This document shows, in pieces, positions 50,567 to 58,103 of a stretch of DNA of 58,103 nucleotides. The notes under the pieces are model-generated. The model was given only the letters and a program-made list of their open reading frames with translations. It was not told the DNA's origin and ran no database searches. Each line of letters opens with the position of its first letter. The stretch's first letter is position 1. The DNA is from Syntrophomonas sp. UBA1368 (lineage in GTDB: Bacteria; Bacillota; Syntrophomonadia; Syntrophomonadales; Syntrophomonadaceae), in assembly GCA_002305965.1 (NCBI GenBank), contig DBRM01000029.1:1-58103 (forward strand), written 5' to 3'. A program made the position numbers and the translations under genes.

Positions 50567-50755
50567 GTGAACAATCACTGGGGGGCCATGATTACCGGGG
50601 CATTGATCGGCGCGGGAATCACATATTATTTGATGAATAATGAAGATAAACTGAGCTATGCTGTGAATAGGATAAAGTCGCAATCCCGGGAGGCAATGAA
50701 CTGCTTTAGAGATATGGAAGAAGAAATGGAAGAAGAATTGGAAGATCTGGTTTAA
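50567..50755 (+). CDS. Small YtxH-like membrane protein
   Basis: 62 residues from GTG 50567; an in-frame GTG at 50558 overlaps the ribosome site AGGAGG (50553-50558). One glycine-rich hydrophobic segment (about 6-22) is followed by a charged amphipathic tail with many Glu (EEEMEEELEDL). Resembles YtxH-type general stress proteins, a weak call. It sits 13 bases before the AI-2E permease gene. Confidence 0.65.
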   Translation: MNNHWGAMITGALIGAGITYYLMNNEDKLSYAVNRIKSQSREAMNCFRDMEEEMEEELEDLV

Positions 50756-50768
50756 GGCAGGGGATCAG

Positions 50769-51788
50769 ATGAGAACGTCGTTTCATAAAATAGCCCGTTA
50801 TATTCTGTTTTTGGTGGTCTTGGCAGCCACCATTTATTTTTTATACCTGGTCAGGGAGGTGCTGTTCAGCTTTGCCGCCGCTGCCGTTTTGGCATATTTG
50901 TTATTCCGCCCGGTTTTATTTATTGAATCGAAAGGCGTAAAAAGAGCCGTTGCCATAATTATTTTATATGTATTGCTGTTTGGGTCCGCGGCATCACTTC
51001 TGGCTTTCGCAATTCCAGGGGTGGTCACTGAATTAAGCCAGTTGACAGAAATGATCCCTCAATATGCCGAGGATGCCAAAGAAATGTCCACCCGGGTCGA
51101 TGACCTGAATGTACCCGGAGAAGTAAAAAAAATATTCGATGAAAACATGAAAAAAATCAATAGCTATGTCTATGAAGGGTTGAGGGGTTTTGTAGCCAGT
51201 CTGTATTCATTGCTGGGCAAAGTACTGGCTATTATTTTTTCGCCCATTCTGGCTTTTTATATATTAAATGACTGGGAAAAGATTCGTGATGGCACCTTGC
51301 AGCTTTTATCCCCCAAAGCCCGCCGGGAGATTACCGGTGTTTTTAATCAAATCGATAATGTTTTGCTGGAGTTTTTAAAAGGGCATCTTCTGGTAGCCAT
51401 TTTGGTGGGTATAGCGGTGGGTGTTGCAGCATGGATTATAGGGGTGAAACTACCACTCTTGCTGGGAATCATTGCTGCTGTTACCAATCTCATTCCTTAT
51501 TTCGGCGCTTTCATGGGAGGTATACCGGCAGTGGCGCTGGCACTGTCGAAGTCTATGTCTGCAGGGGTGTATATGCTGATTGCTGTTGTTGCCATCCAGC
51601 AAATCGAAGGAAACATCATTACACCGAAAATAATCGGGGATAAATTAGGTATGCATCCTTTACTGATCGTTTTCAGCATTTTAGCCGGTGGAAAGCTCCT
51701 GGGCTTTTGGGGATTGTTGCTGGCGGTACCGTTAACGGCTGTTTTAAAGGTGATCATAAGCTGGTGTTATCTTAAAATTGTTGAATGA
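50769..51788 (+). CDS. AI-2E family permease (PerM/YtvI type)
   Basis: 339 residues with about seven or eight membrane segments: two near the start (about 12-50), one at 58-80, a soluble middle part (80-145), and the rest in the C-terminal half. Family signature regions are ILAFYILNDWEKIRD, ITNLIPYFGA-like TNLIPYFGAFMGGIPAV, and IQQIEGNIITPKIIGDKLGMHPL. The substrate is not known for most of the family. Last gene of the operon; no clear terminator before alaS. Confidence 0.88.
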   Translation: MRTSFHKIARYILFLVVLAATIYFLYLVREVLFSFAAAAVLAYLLFRPVLFIESKGVKRAVAIIILYVLLFGSAASLLAFAIPGVVTELSQLTEMIPQYAEDAKEMSTRVDDLNVPGEVKKIFDENMKKINSYVYEGLRGFVASLYSLLGKVLAIIFSPILAFYILNDWEKIRDGTLQLLSPKARREITGVFNQIDNVLLEFLKGHLLVAILVGIAVGVAAWIIGVKLPLLLGIIAAVTNLIPYFGAFMGGIPAVALALSKSMSAGVYMLIAVVAIQQIEGNIITPKIIGDKLGMHPLLIVFSILAGGKLLGFWGLLLAVPLTAVLKVIISWCYLKIVE

Positions 51789-51917
51789 AGCAGGTGATAG
51801 CTGCATCAATCTTTGCCATGATCATAAGTCCGGGCCATAATAGGGTATTATTGACATATGGGCATTTATCAATGAAAATAGATGAGTAAATCTTTGTAAG
51901 GAAAGAGGAGATCGTCC

Positions 51918-54554
51918 GTGTGGACCAGCAGCAAAATCAGAAGCGCTTTTATTGATTATTTTCGTGACCATGGGCATACTCATGTCGCCAGTTCTTCACT
52001 GGTACCGATAAATGATCCCACTTTGCTTTTCGCCAATGCCGGAATGAATCAGTTTAAAGATGTATTTCTCGGTTTGGACAACCGTAGTTATACCCGGGCC
52101 ACCACTGCGCAGAAATGTGTAAGGGCAGGTGGAAAACACAATGATCTTGACACAGTAGGCAGAACGCCCCGGCATCATACTTTTTTTGAAATGCTGGGAA
52201 ACTTCTCCTTTGGGGATTATTTTAAAGACCAGGCCATCACTTATGCCTGGGAACTGTTGACCGAGGTGATCGGTCTGCCCAGGGAACGTCTTTTTATAAC
52301 CATTTATAAAGATGATGATGAAGCATTTGAATTGTGGCAAAAAAATGCCCGTCTGGCTCCTGAAAGGATCATTCGGCTGGGGGAAAAGGATAACTTCTGG
52401 AGTATGGGTGATACAGGCCCATGCGGACCCTGCAGTGAGATCATGTATGACCGGGGGAGCGAATATGCCTGCGGTGATGATTGTGCCATCGGAAAATGTG
52501 ACTGCGACCGCTGGCTGGAGATCTGGAACCTGGTTTTCATGCAGTTTAACCGCGATGAACAAGGTGTCATGTCGCCGCTTCCGAGGCCGAGTATCGATAC
52601 CGGTATGGGACTGGAAAGGCTTGCATCAGTTTTGCAGAATAAAACCAGCAATTATGATACGGATCTTTTTGTACCCATTATTAAAAAGATCGAAATGCTT
52701 ACCGGCAAAGCCTATGATCCCGGGGACGGAGGATTTCCCTTCCGGGTCATTGCTGATCACAGCAGGGCTTGTTTGTTTTTGATCGCTGACGGGGTATTGC
52801 CCAGTAATGACGGACGGGGTTACGTTCTGCGCCGTATTTTGCGAAGGGCGGTACGCTTTGGCAAACTGCTGGGGATTGAGGAGCCCTTTTTATATAAGAA
52901 CATTGATGTAATCGTTGAAATCATGAAGGATGCTTATCCGGAAATTGAGGAGAAACAGGAATTTGTCAAGAAAGTTATTCGTCTGGAGGAAGAGAGATTT
53001 TTTGTTACCTTAAGTGAAGGGATCAAAAAATTGGAAGAGATTATCAGCTTGAGTCTAAGCAAGGGCGAAAACCAAATCAAAGGGGAAGAAGCCTTTATGC
53101 TATATGATACCTATGGTTTTCCCCTGGATCTGACCGAAGACATGGCGGAAGAAAATGGACTGCAAGTTGATACAGCCGGTTTTAACACCATGATGGAAGA
53201 ACAGCGTCAGCGGGCGCGCCAGGCTAATAAAACCGGCAGTGCTTTCGCGGAGGAACGGATTTTACATGAAATTTTGACTGGTATTCAGGAAAGCAAGTTT
53301 GTGGGCTATGAGAACAATTCGGCTGAGGGGAAAGTCCTGGCCTTGCTGCAGGATAACAATTTGATCACCAGCGCTGCTGACGGAGATGTCATGATTATTA
53401 CGGATAATACTCCTTTTTATGCCGAATCAGGCGGTCAGGTAGCTGATGCAGGATTCATCACCGGCAGAAACGGAAAAATAACTGTACAGGATGTGCAAAA
53501 AGTTGGCCGCTGGATCATCCATTACGGACATCTGAATGGTTTGATGGAGCAAGGGGATACAGTATATCTGGAAAATGACCAGGAAAAGAGGCTGAGTATT
53601 GCCAGAAACCATACGGCTACGCATTTGCTGCATAAAGCATTGCGGGACGTATTGGGCGAGCATGCCCAGCAGAAGGGTTCTCTGGTAGAGGCGAGCCGTC
53701 TGCGTTTTGATTTTGCCCAGTTGTCACCGCTTACTGATGAACAGCTGATGGAGATAGAGAACCGGGTAAATAAATCGATTTGGAATTTATATGATTTACA
53801 TACTACCCTGACCAGTGTTGCACGGGCAAAAGAAATGGGCGCAATGGCTTTATTTGGAGAAAAATATGGGGAAGAGGTTCGGGTGGTCGAAATAGGTGCC
53901 TACAGTATGGAATTATGCGGAGGGACCCATGTTCAAAACACAGGCCAGATCGGCTTATTCAAAATTTTAAGTGAAACCAGTATCGGTTCCGGCTTACGAA
54001 GGATCGAAGCCGTAACCGGCTCTTATGCTTATAATTACCTCCGCACAGCGGAAATGAATCTAAAAAAAGCTGCCATGCAGCTTAGAACCACGACCGCAGA
54101 AGTAAACGAAAAAATTGAATCAATCAGTAAAACCCTGAGAGAAAGAGAGAAAGAAATCGAACATCTGCGGGAGAAAATGGCCCAGGCAGGTAATGAGGAT
54201 ATTATCAGCAAAGCCGTTGCAGTTAACGGGGCCAACCTTCTGTTCGCCAGGGTCGATCAGGAAGACGCCAATTTACTCAGACAAAATGCTGAAATGTTAA
54301 AGGACAAATTAGGCAGCGCGGTGGTTATGCTGGGAGCAGTCATAGACAATAAAGCAGTATTGGTTTGTTTTGTCAGCAAAGATTTGCTGGAAAAAGGTCT
54401 GCATGCAGGGAAATTGATCGGACTGGCTGCCAAAATCGCCGGCGGCGGAGGCGGAGGCCGTCCTGACATGGCCCAGGCCGGAGGAAAGGATACGGCAAAA
54501 CTGATGGAAGCTTTGGCCGCAGCACAGGAATTGGCAGAAAAAACTCTGGGATAA
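51918..54554 (+). CDS. alaS: Alanyl-tRNA synthetase
   Basis: 878 residues, full length. Motifs: IRSAFIDYFRDHGHTHVASSSLVP, FANAGMNQFKDVFLG and RHHTFFEMLGNFSFGDYFK in the catalytic domain, the editing-domain zinc site HTATHLLHKALRDV with CGGTHVQNTGQIG, and the C-Ala domain with GGGGGGRPDMAQAGG. The GTG start at 51918 follows AAAGAGGAG. No T-box leader is apparent in the 129 bases upstream. It leads the conserved alaS-ireB-ruvX-DUF1292 block of Firmicutes. Confidence 0.98.
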   Translation: MWTSSKIRSAFIDYFRDHGHTHVASSSLVPINDPTLLFANAGMNQFKDVFLGLDNRSYTRATTAQKCVRAGGKHNDLDTVGRTPRHHTFFEMLGNFSFGDYFKDQAITYAWELLTEVIGLPRERLFITIYKDDDEAFELWQKNARLAPERIIRLGEKDNFWSMGDTGPCGPCSEIMYDRGSEYACGDDCAIGKCDCDRWLEIWNLVFMQFNRDEQGVMSPLPRPSIDTGMGLERLASVLQNKTSNYDTDLFVPIIKKIEMLTGKAYDPGDGGFPFRVIADHSRACLFLIADGVLPSNDGRGYVLRRILRRAVRFGKLLGIEEPFLYKNIDVIVEIMKDAYPEIEEKQEFVKKVIRLEEERFFVTLSEGIKKLEEIISLSLSKGENQIKGEEAFMLYDTYGFPLDLTEDMAEENGLQVDTAGFNTMMEEQRQRARQANKTGSAFAEERILHEILTGIQESKFVGYENNSAEGKVLALLQDNNLITSAADGDVMIITDNTPFYAESGGQVADAGFITGRNGKITVQDVQKVGRWIIHYGHLNGLMEQGDTVYLENDQEKRLSIARNHTATHLLHKALRDVLGEHAQQKGSLVEASRLRFDFAQLSPLTDEQLMEIENRVNKSIWNLYDLHTTLTSVARAKEMGAMALFGEKYGEEVRVVEIGAYSMELCGGTHVQNTGQIGLFKILSETSIGSGLRRIEAVTGSYAYNYLRTAEMNLKKAAMQLRTTTAEVNEKIESISKTLREREKEIEHLREKMAQAGNEDIISKAVAVNGANLLFARVDQEDANLLRQNAEMLKDKLGSAVVMLGAVIDNKAVLVCFVSKDLLEKGLHAGKLIGLAAKIAGGGGGGRPDMAQAGGKDTAKLMEALAAAQELAEKTLG

Positions 54555-54609
54555 ATAAAGGGATTAATAGTCAATATGTAGAAATAACCATACCTAAGGA
54601 GGTGTTGTC

Positions 54610-54867
54610 ATGCCTCAGAAAATACCGGGTGAGACAGTCAATTTTGCATTGGAACGGGAAGGCGACCATAAAGTAAGGGTTATTTTGCAAACGGTATGCG
54701 AATCTTTAAAAGAAAAAGGGTATAATCCTATCAATCAATTGGTTGGCTATATGATTTCCGGAGAACCTGCGTACATTACCAGTCATAATGATGCACGTAA
54801 ACTGATTGGCAAAGTGGAAAGAGATGAGATCATGGAGGTTCTTTTAAAGAATTACCTGAATTTGTAG
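54610..54867 (+). CDS. ireB: IreB family protein (UPF0297 / YrzL)
   Basis: 85 residues, the exact expected size. Contains YNPINQLVGYMISGEPAYITSHN and ARKLIGKVERDEIMEVLL. In Enterococcus IreB is a substrate of the IreK kinase that controls cephalosporin tolerance. AAGGAGG precedes the ATG. Its place after alaS is conserved in Firmicutes. Confidence 0.95.
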   Translation: MPQKIPGETVNFALEREGDHKVRVILQTVCESLKEKGYNPINQLVGYMISGEPAYITSHNDARKLIGKVERDEIMEVLLKNYLNL

Positions 54868-54879
54868 TAATGACCCTTC

Positions 54880-54910
54880 AGCCCTATGTCAGCGGCATAG
54901 GGCTTTCTTA
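54880..54910 (+). terminator. Hairpin after ireB
   Basis: AGCCCTATG (54880-54888) pairs with CATAGGGCT (54896-54904), followed by TTCTTATTATTT. The T-run is broken, so it may only weaken transcription into ruvX. Confidence 0.65.
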
Positions 54911-54936
54911 TTATTTATAATCAGCAGGAGCATGAT

Positions 54937-55347
54937 ATGAGAATAATGGGACTGGATGTGGGGAATAAAAGAATAGGAATTGCTTTAAGTGACCCGATGG
55001 GGTGGACAGCCCAGGGACACTCAGTCCTGCAGCGCAAGAATACTGCTGCTGATTATGACGAGCTGCTTAAAATCTGCCGGGAGTATGAAGTGGAGAAAAT
55101 TGTGGTCGGGTATCCTCTCAATATGAATGGCACAATTGGACCTAAAGCCATTGAAATACAGCAATTTGCTGATATAATGCGGGAAAAAAGCCAACTGCCG
55201 GTGGAGCTTTGGGATGAAAGACTGTCGACCCGCAGCGCGGAAAGGACTCTCCTGGAGGCAGACCTTTCAAGAAAAAAAAGAAAACAGGTCATTGATAAAG
55301 TGGCGGCGGTGAATATTCTGCAGGCTTATTTAAACGCTTCCAGTTAG
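54937..55347 (+). CDS. ruvX: Putative pre-16S rRNA nuclease / Holliday-junction resolvase RuvX (YqgF)
   Basis: 136 residues, normal length. RNase H fold: GLDVGNKRIGIALSDPMG at the start, VVGYPLNMNG, ELWDERLSTRSAERTL and the C-terminal DKVAAVNILQAYL. By family it trims the 5' end of 16S rRNA. CAGGAG lies before the ATG. Confidence 0.96.
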   Translation: MRIMGLDVGNKRIGIALSDPMGWTAQGHSVLQRKNTAADYDELLKICREYEVEKIVVGYPLNMNGTIGPKAIEIQQFADIMREKSQLPVELWDERLSTRSAERTLLEADLSRKKRKQVIDKVAAVNILQAYLNASS

Positions 55348-55421
55348 TATTTTCTGCACAGGTTTGACAAAGATAATAAGGAATATTAGAATAGCGTTAG
55401 CTTTTAGAAAGAGGTGACTTC

Positions 55422-55730
55422 ATGAGCGACGAAGAATTATTTGATGAAGAATTAGAGGATGAGGAATTCCCTATACTTATACTTATTGATGAAGAAGGAG
55501 AAGAACACGAATTTGAACTGCTGGCTGAGCTGGAAATCGATGATGAGAAATACAGGGTTTTAGTACCTTTTGCTGAAGAAGAAGATGACGACGAAGAAGT
55601 TGAAGTCGTCATCCTGAAAGTGGTTATTGACGAAGAAGGTAATGAGTTCTTAAGTGATATAGAAGATGATGAAGAATGGGAAAAAGTAGCCGATGCCTGG
55701 CAGGAACTGGCAGACAGCGAAGATTTTTAA
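55422..55730 (+). CDS. DUF1292 acidic protein (YrzB type)
   Basis: 102 residues, strongly acidic (runs of Glu and Asp). The DUF1292 core is EGEEHEFELLAELEIDDEKYRVLVPF. Function unknown; the position after ruvX is conserved in Bacillus (yrzB). AAAGAGGTG precedes the ATG. The repeated GAAGAAGATGA codons give false reading frames in other frames. Confidence 0.9.
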   Translation: MSDEELFDEELEDEEFPILILIDEEGEEHEFELLAELEIDDEKYRVLVPFAEEEDDDEEVEVVILKVVIDEEGNEFLSDIEDDEEWEKVADAWQELADSEDF

Positions 55731-55744
55731 ACCTTGATATGTTT

Positions 55745-55776
55745 AAAAGGCAGCTTGTTAAAGCTGCCTTTTTTTT
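55745..55776 (+). terminator. Terminator after the DUF1292 gene
   Basis: A perfect 12-bp stem (55745-55756 with 55761-55772, loop GTTA), followed by TTTT. Confidence 0.92.
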
Positions 55777-55833
55777 AATTATATGAGTTACTGAAGAAAT
55801 ATTATATAATAAACCAAGGCAGAGGAGAAAAAT

Positions 55834-57318
55834 TTGGGGGCTGGGAATTTGAATCAGAAACAGCTTATATTTACTACAATCGGTGCTATCGCAGTTGTTG
55901 CCATATCCTTATATTATTATCAGGTATTTTTCCATTTCGATAAGTTTTTGCCGGGTGTAAGCATTGCTTCAGTGGATGTCAGCGGGCTGGATGCCCGGGA
56001 AGCCACGGCCAGAGTTGAAGAATGGTTTGAAATTTCCAGAAATACTGAAGTTACTTTTCACAGTGACGATTATTCGTATGGAATTAACCTTAAGGAACTT
56101 TGCCTGAAGCCGGATGCCGCTCAGATCGTTGGAGAAGTATGGGAAAAAGAACGTCACCGGGGCATAAAAAGCAAGATCTTATCCATGGACGGCCATCAGG
56201 CCACCAAATATCCGGTAAAATTATCTTATGAACCTTCCGTTATCCAGTCCATCGTGGAAGAAATGAGCAGCCACCTCAACCGGGATTTTATCAACGCCCG
56301 CCTGGAAGTGGACGCGAAAAACGGGTTGATTATCGTGCCCGGAGTCCAGGGGCAAAAAGTTGATGTGGATGCTACTTTTGCGGGTATGCCTTCCCAGTGG
56401 GAAGAGTTTACGGCTTTGCAAATTCCCATAGTACTGAAAAAAACCGAGCCGGTAGTAAATGAAGAACAGCTTAAAGAAATGGGGGAACTGGCTTCTTTCA
56501 CCACCTGGTATAAAGTCAGTGAAGTAGCCCGTTCACACAATCTTGCTTTGGCTGCCCGGGCTGTAAACGGTACTGCTGTTCCCGCCGGCGAAGAGTTTTC
56601 CTTTAACCGTACAGTAGGGGAAAGAACTTATCAAAATGGCTACCAGGATGCAATGATCATCAACAATGGCTTGTTTGAACCAGGACTGGGCGGTGGGATC
56701 TGCCAGGTTTCTTCTACGATTTATAATGCTGTTTTACTGGCCGGGATGGAGATAACGGAACGGCACAACCATTCGCTGGCCGTAACTTATGTGCCTTTAG
56801 GACGGGATGCAACCGTTGCTTATGGAATTCAGGACTTTAAATTTAAGAACAATACCAACTATCCGATATATATCAGAGCAACTGCCGGCGGCGGAGGATT
56901 GATCGTCAATATTTACGGGCATCTTGATTATAAACAGAATATCAGTGTAACCAATGTAGTCGACCGGGTTATAAACTTTACAGAAGTTACTGAAGTAAAA
57001 GCAGATCTGGCGCCGGGAACTGAATTCATAGAACAACAAGGGTTAACCGGTTATCAAGCCAGAGCATTCAGAAATTTTTTTGATGAAAATGGACAAATTA
57101 TAAAGACTGAACAGTTATCCTCTGATTACTATAGACCAGTCAATAAAATTAAATTTATTGGACCTTCAGCGGAAGTGCCTGTGCAAACACCTGTAGAAGG
57201 AGAACTGCCCGGTGAAGAGAACCCGATCGGGGAAGAATTGCCAGGTGGCAACCAGAATGAAACTTTGCCTGGGGAAGAAGTCAACTTCTCACCCACAATG
57301 AATGAAGCATGGGAATAA
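55834..57318 (+). CDS. VanW-family membrane-anchored protein (YoaR-like)
   Basis: 494 residues. One N-terminal membrane helix (about 10-30) leaves the rest outside the cell. A putative peptidoglycan-binding domain (about 38-200; PGVSIASVDVSGLDAREAT) precedes the VanW domain (about 235-370) with SFNRTVGERTYQNGYQDAMI, GGGICQVSSTIYNAVLLA and ERHNHSLAVTYVPLG. The last 60 residues hold LPGEE-type repeats rich in Pro, Gly and Glu. TTG 55834 is the start, with GAGGAG six bases before it. In the same position as cell-wall genes next to mltG; the VanW reaction is unknown. Confidence 0.88.
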   Translation: MGAGNLNQKQLIFTTIGAIAVVAISLYYYQVFFHFDKFLPGVSIASVDVSGLDAREATARVEEWFEISRNTEVTFHSDDYSYGINLKELCLKPDAAQIVGEVWEKERHRGIKSKILSMDGHQATKYPVKLSYEPSVIQSIVEEMSSHLNRDFINARLEVDAKNGLIIVPGVQGQKVDVDATFAGMPSQWEEFTALQIPIVLKKTEPVVNEEQLKEMGELASFTTWYKVSEVARSHNLALAARAVNGTAVPAGEEFSFNRTVGERTYQNGYQDAMIINNGLFEPGLGGGICQVSSTIYNAVLLAGMEITERHNHSLAVTYVPLGRDATVAYGIQDFKFKNNTNYPIYIRATAGGGGLIVNIYGHLDYKQNISVTNVVDRVINFTEVTEVKADLAPGTEFIEQQGLTGYQARAFRNFFDENGQIIKTEQLSSDYYRPVNKIKFIGPSAEVPVQTPVEGELPGEENPIGEELPGGNQNETLPGEEVNFSPTMNEAWE

Positions 57319-57388
57319 TAATAGCGGATTAAAGAGATAATGACCGGGTACATTCATTGAATTGTAGCCGGGATCAGAAGGTGAGAAT

Positions 57389-58103
57389 ATGCTGCAGACG
57401 AAAGTGATACATAAGAAAACCAGGTTTCCATGGTTCATGATGGTATTGGTTTTTATTTTATTATTGTTTGGTGCCTGGAGATTTGTAGTATCACAGCAGC
57501 AGCCAGTGGATATTAACGACACGACCTTTAGGGCAGTGAGTATACCTTCAGATGCAGGTGCACGACAGATCGCAGAGATATTACGCAGTCAGGATCTGAT
57601 CCGTAATGAGAAGGTTTTTTTAAATTATTTAAGCAGGAACGGTCTTGACAGTCAGCTGAAAGCAGGAAATTATAAATTCACCCGCAGCCAGACCATGGAA
57701 CAAATCGCCAAAATGATCGTGGAAGGCAAAGTAGACTACTTGACCTTTACCATTCCCGAAGGTTACACATTAAAAGAAATGGGAGAATTGCTGGAAAAAC
57801 ATGGACTGCTAAGTGAAGATGAATGGGAGCAGGCACTGACCCAGCCTTATGAATTCGATTTTCTGCAGGATATCCCTGCCGGGCAGACCAACCGGCTGGA
57901 AGGATTCTTGTTTCCTGATACATACAATATAACTGCAGATGATAACGGGGAACGGATCATCAATATAATGCTGAGCCGGTTTGCAGAAGTATGGGAGGAT
58001 AAGCTGGCTGCCCGGGCTAAAGAGAAGGGCTGGAGTGCGTTGGAAGTTGTGACGGTTGCTTCCCTGATCGAAAGAGAGGCAGCCGTGCCTGAGGAAAGAA
58101 AAA
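57389..58103 (+). CDS. mltG: Endolytic murein transglycosylase MltG, 3' end outside window
   Basis: 238 codons are visible, still open at the window end. One N-terminal membrane segment (about 15-32), a LysM-like part (VSIPSDAGARQIAEIL, and GNYKFTRSQTMEQIAKMIVEGK), then the catalytic YceG domain with FTIPEGYTLKEM, LEGFLFPDTYNI and VVTVASLIEREA with the likely catalytic Glu. It cuts nascent glycan strands and ends peptidoglycan synthesis. AAGGTGAG precedes the ATG. Comes 70 bases after the VanW gene. Confidence 0.95.
   Translation, partial: MLQTKVIHKKTRFPWFMMVLVFILLLFGAWRFVVSQQQPVDINDTTFRAVSIPSDAGARQIAEILRSQDLIRNEKVFLNYLSRNGLDSQLKAGNYKFTRSQTMEQIAKMIVEGKVDYLTFTIPEGYTLKEMGELLEKHGLLSEDEWEQALTQPYEFDFLQDIPAGQTNRLEGFLFPDTYNITADDNGERIINIMLSRFAEVWEDKLAARAKEKGWSALEVVTVASLIEREAAVPEERK

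Noticed and set aside
51789..51917. T-box leader for alaS
   Set aside because: 129 bases are too short and contain neither the T-box core nor an antiterminator/terminator pair.
52312..52782. 156-codon frame inside alaS
   Set aside because: Alternative frame of a conserved synthetase domain; no independent start signal.
55422..55730. Simple repeat or low-complexity artefact
   Set aside because: The GAAGAT-rich stretch encodes the known acidic DUF1292 protein in its conserved place after ruvX.

Overview
The window looks like a chromosomal segment of a strictly anaerobic, endospore-forming member of the Firmicutes (class Clostridia, probably of the Peptococcales / Syntrophomonadales / Dehalobacterium type). 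The reasons are the alaS - ireB - ruvX - DUF1292 - VanW - mltG block, a GerMN lipoprotein, a two-part glycine dehydrogenase (gcvPA/gcvPB), a Ku / ligase / polymerase repair operon, AGGAGG-type ribosome sites with frequent GTG and TTG starts, and many iron-sulfur redox enzymes. No tRNA, rRNA, CRISPR array, phage or insertion sequence was recognised. The species cannot be named from the sequence alone.

Layout. (1) 1-6446: a selenocysteine formate dehydrogenase (5' end outside the window), two molybdopterin-related proteins and NuoE/NuoF-like subunits, together an NAD-linked formate dehydrogenase operon closed by a strong terminator. (2) 6634-7711: a secreted or anchored YiiX-type hydrolase and a small membrane protein, then a 360-base gap holding a long imperfect hairpin. 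(3) 8072-10512: an enoate-reductase-type flavoenzyme overlapping a small HAD protein. (4) 10727-17719: an hdrC-hdrB-hdrA-flxD-flxC-flxB-flxA operon for a flavin-based, probably electron-bifurcating NADH / ferredoxin / disulfide reductase; hdrA and flxD each read an in-frame UGA as selenocysteine. (5) 17788-22514: a 47-residue membrane protein divergent from a large aminotransferase / acyl-ACP-reductase-like fusion, then a DUF1285-like protein and a radical SAM protein. (6) 22738-26922: a LytTR response regulator followed by a BchI/MoxR-like ATPase and a VWA protein. (7) 27083-33074: GerMN lipoprotein, murI, a lone 2-hydroxyacyl-CoA-dehydratase-like subunit with its ATP-dependent activase, a metallohydrolase, rph, rdgB and a phosphodiesterase that appears to start at CTG. 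(8) 33104-40704: the glycine cleavage system (gcvT, gcvH, gcvPA, gcvPB) with lpdA, lplA and a metallohydrolase. (9) 40715-43420, minus strand: ku, ATP-dependent ligase and LigD-type polymerase for end joining. (10) 43644-51788: a CofE-like ligase, a thiolase, a copper-type CsoR repressor with trxA, rarA, mnmA, and a PRC-barrel / zinc-ribbon / YtxH-like / AI-2E-permease operon. (11) 51918-58103: alaS, ireB, ruvX, DUF1292, VanW and the start of mltG.

How the parts fit. Formate dehydrogenase, the Hdr-Flx complex and the glycine cleavage system all exchange electrons or one-carbon units with NADH, ferredoxin and folate pools, so the segment suits an organism living on one-carbon, glycine or syntrophic substrates; this is inference. 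Three separate UGA codons, each in a known selenocysteine or catalytic-cysteine position and each followed by a hairpin at the spacing expected of a bacterial SECIS, show that the host must make selenoproteins, although no sel genes lie in the window. The most novel-looking items are the aminotransferase-reductase fusion with both catalytic residues kept, the unpaired HgdB-like subunit with only three cysteines, and several well-formed operator-like inverted repeats.
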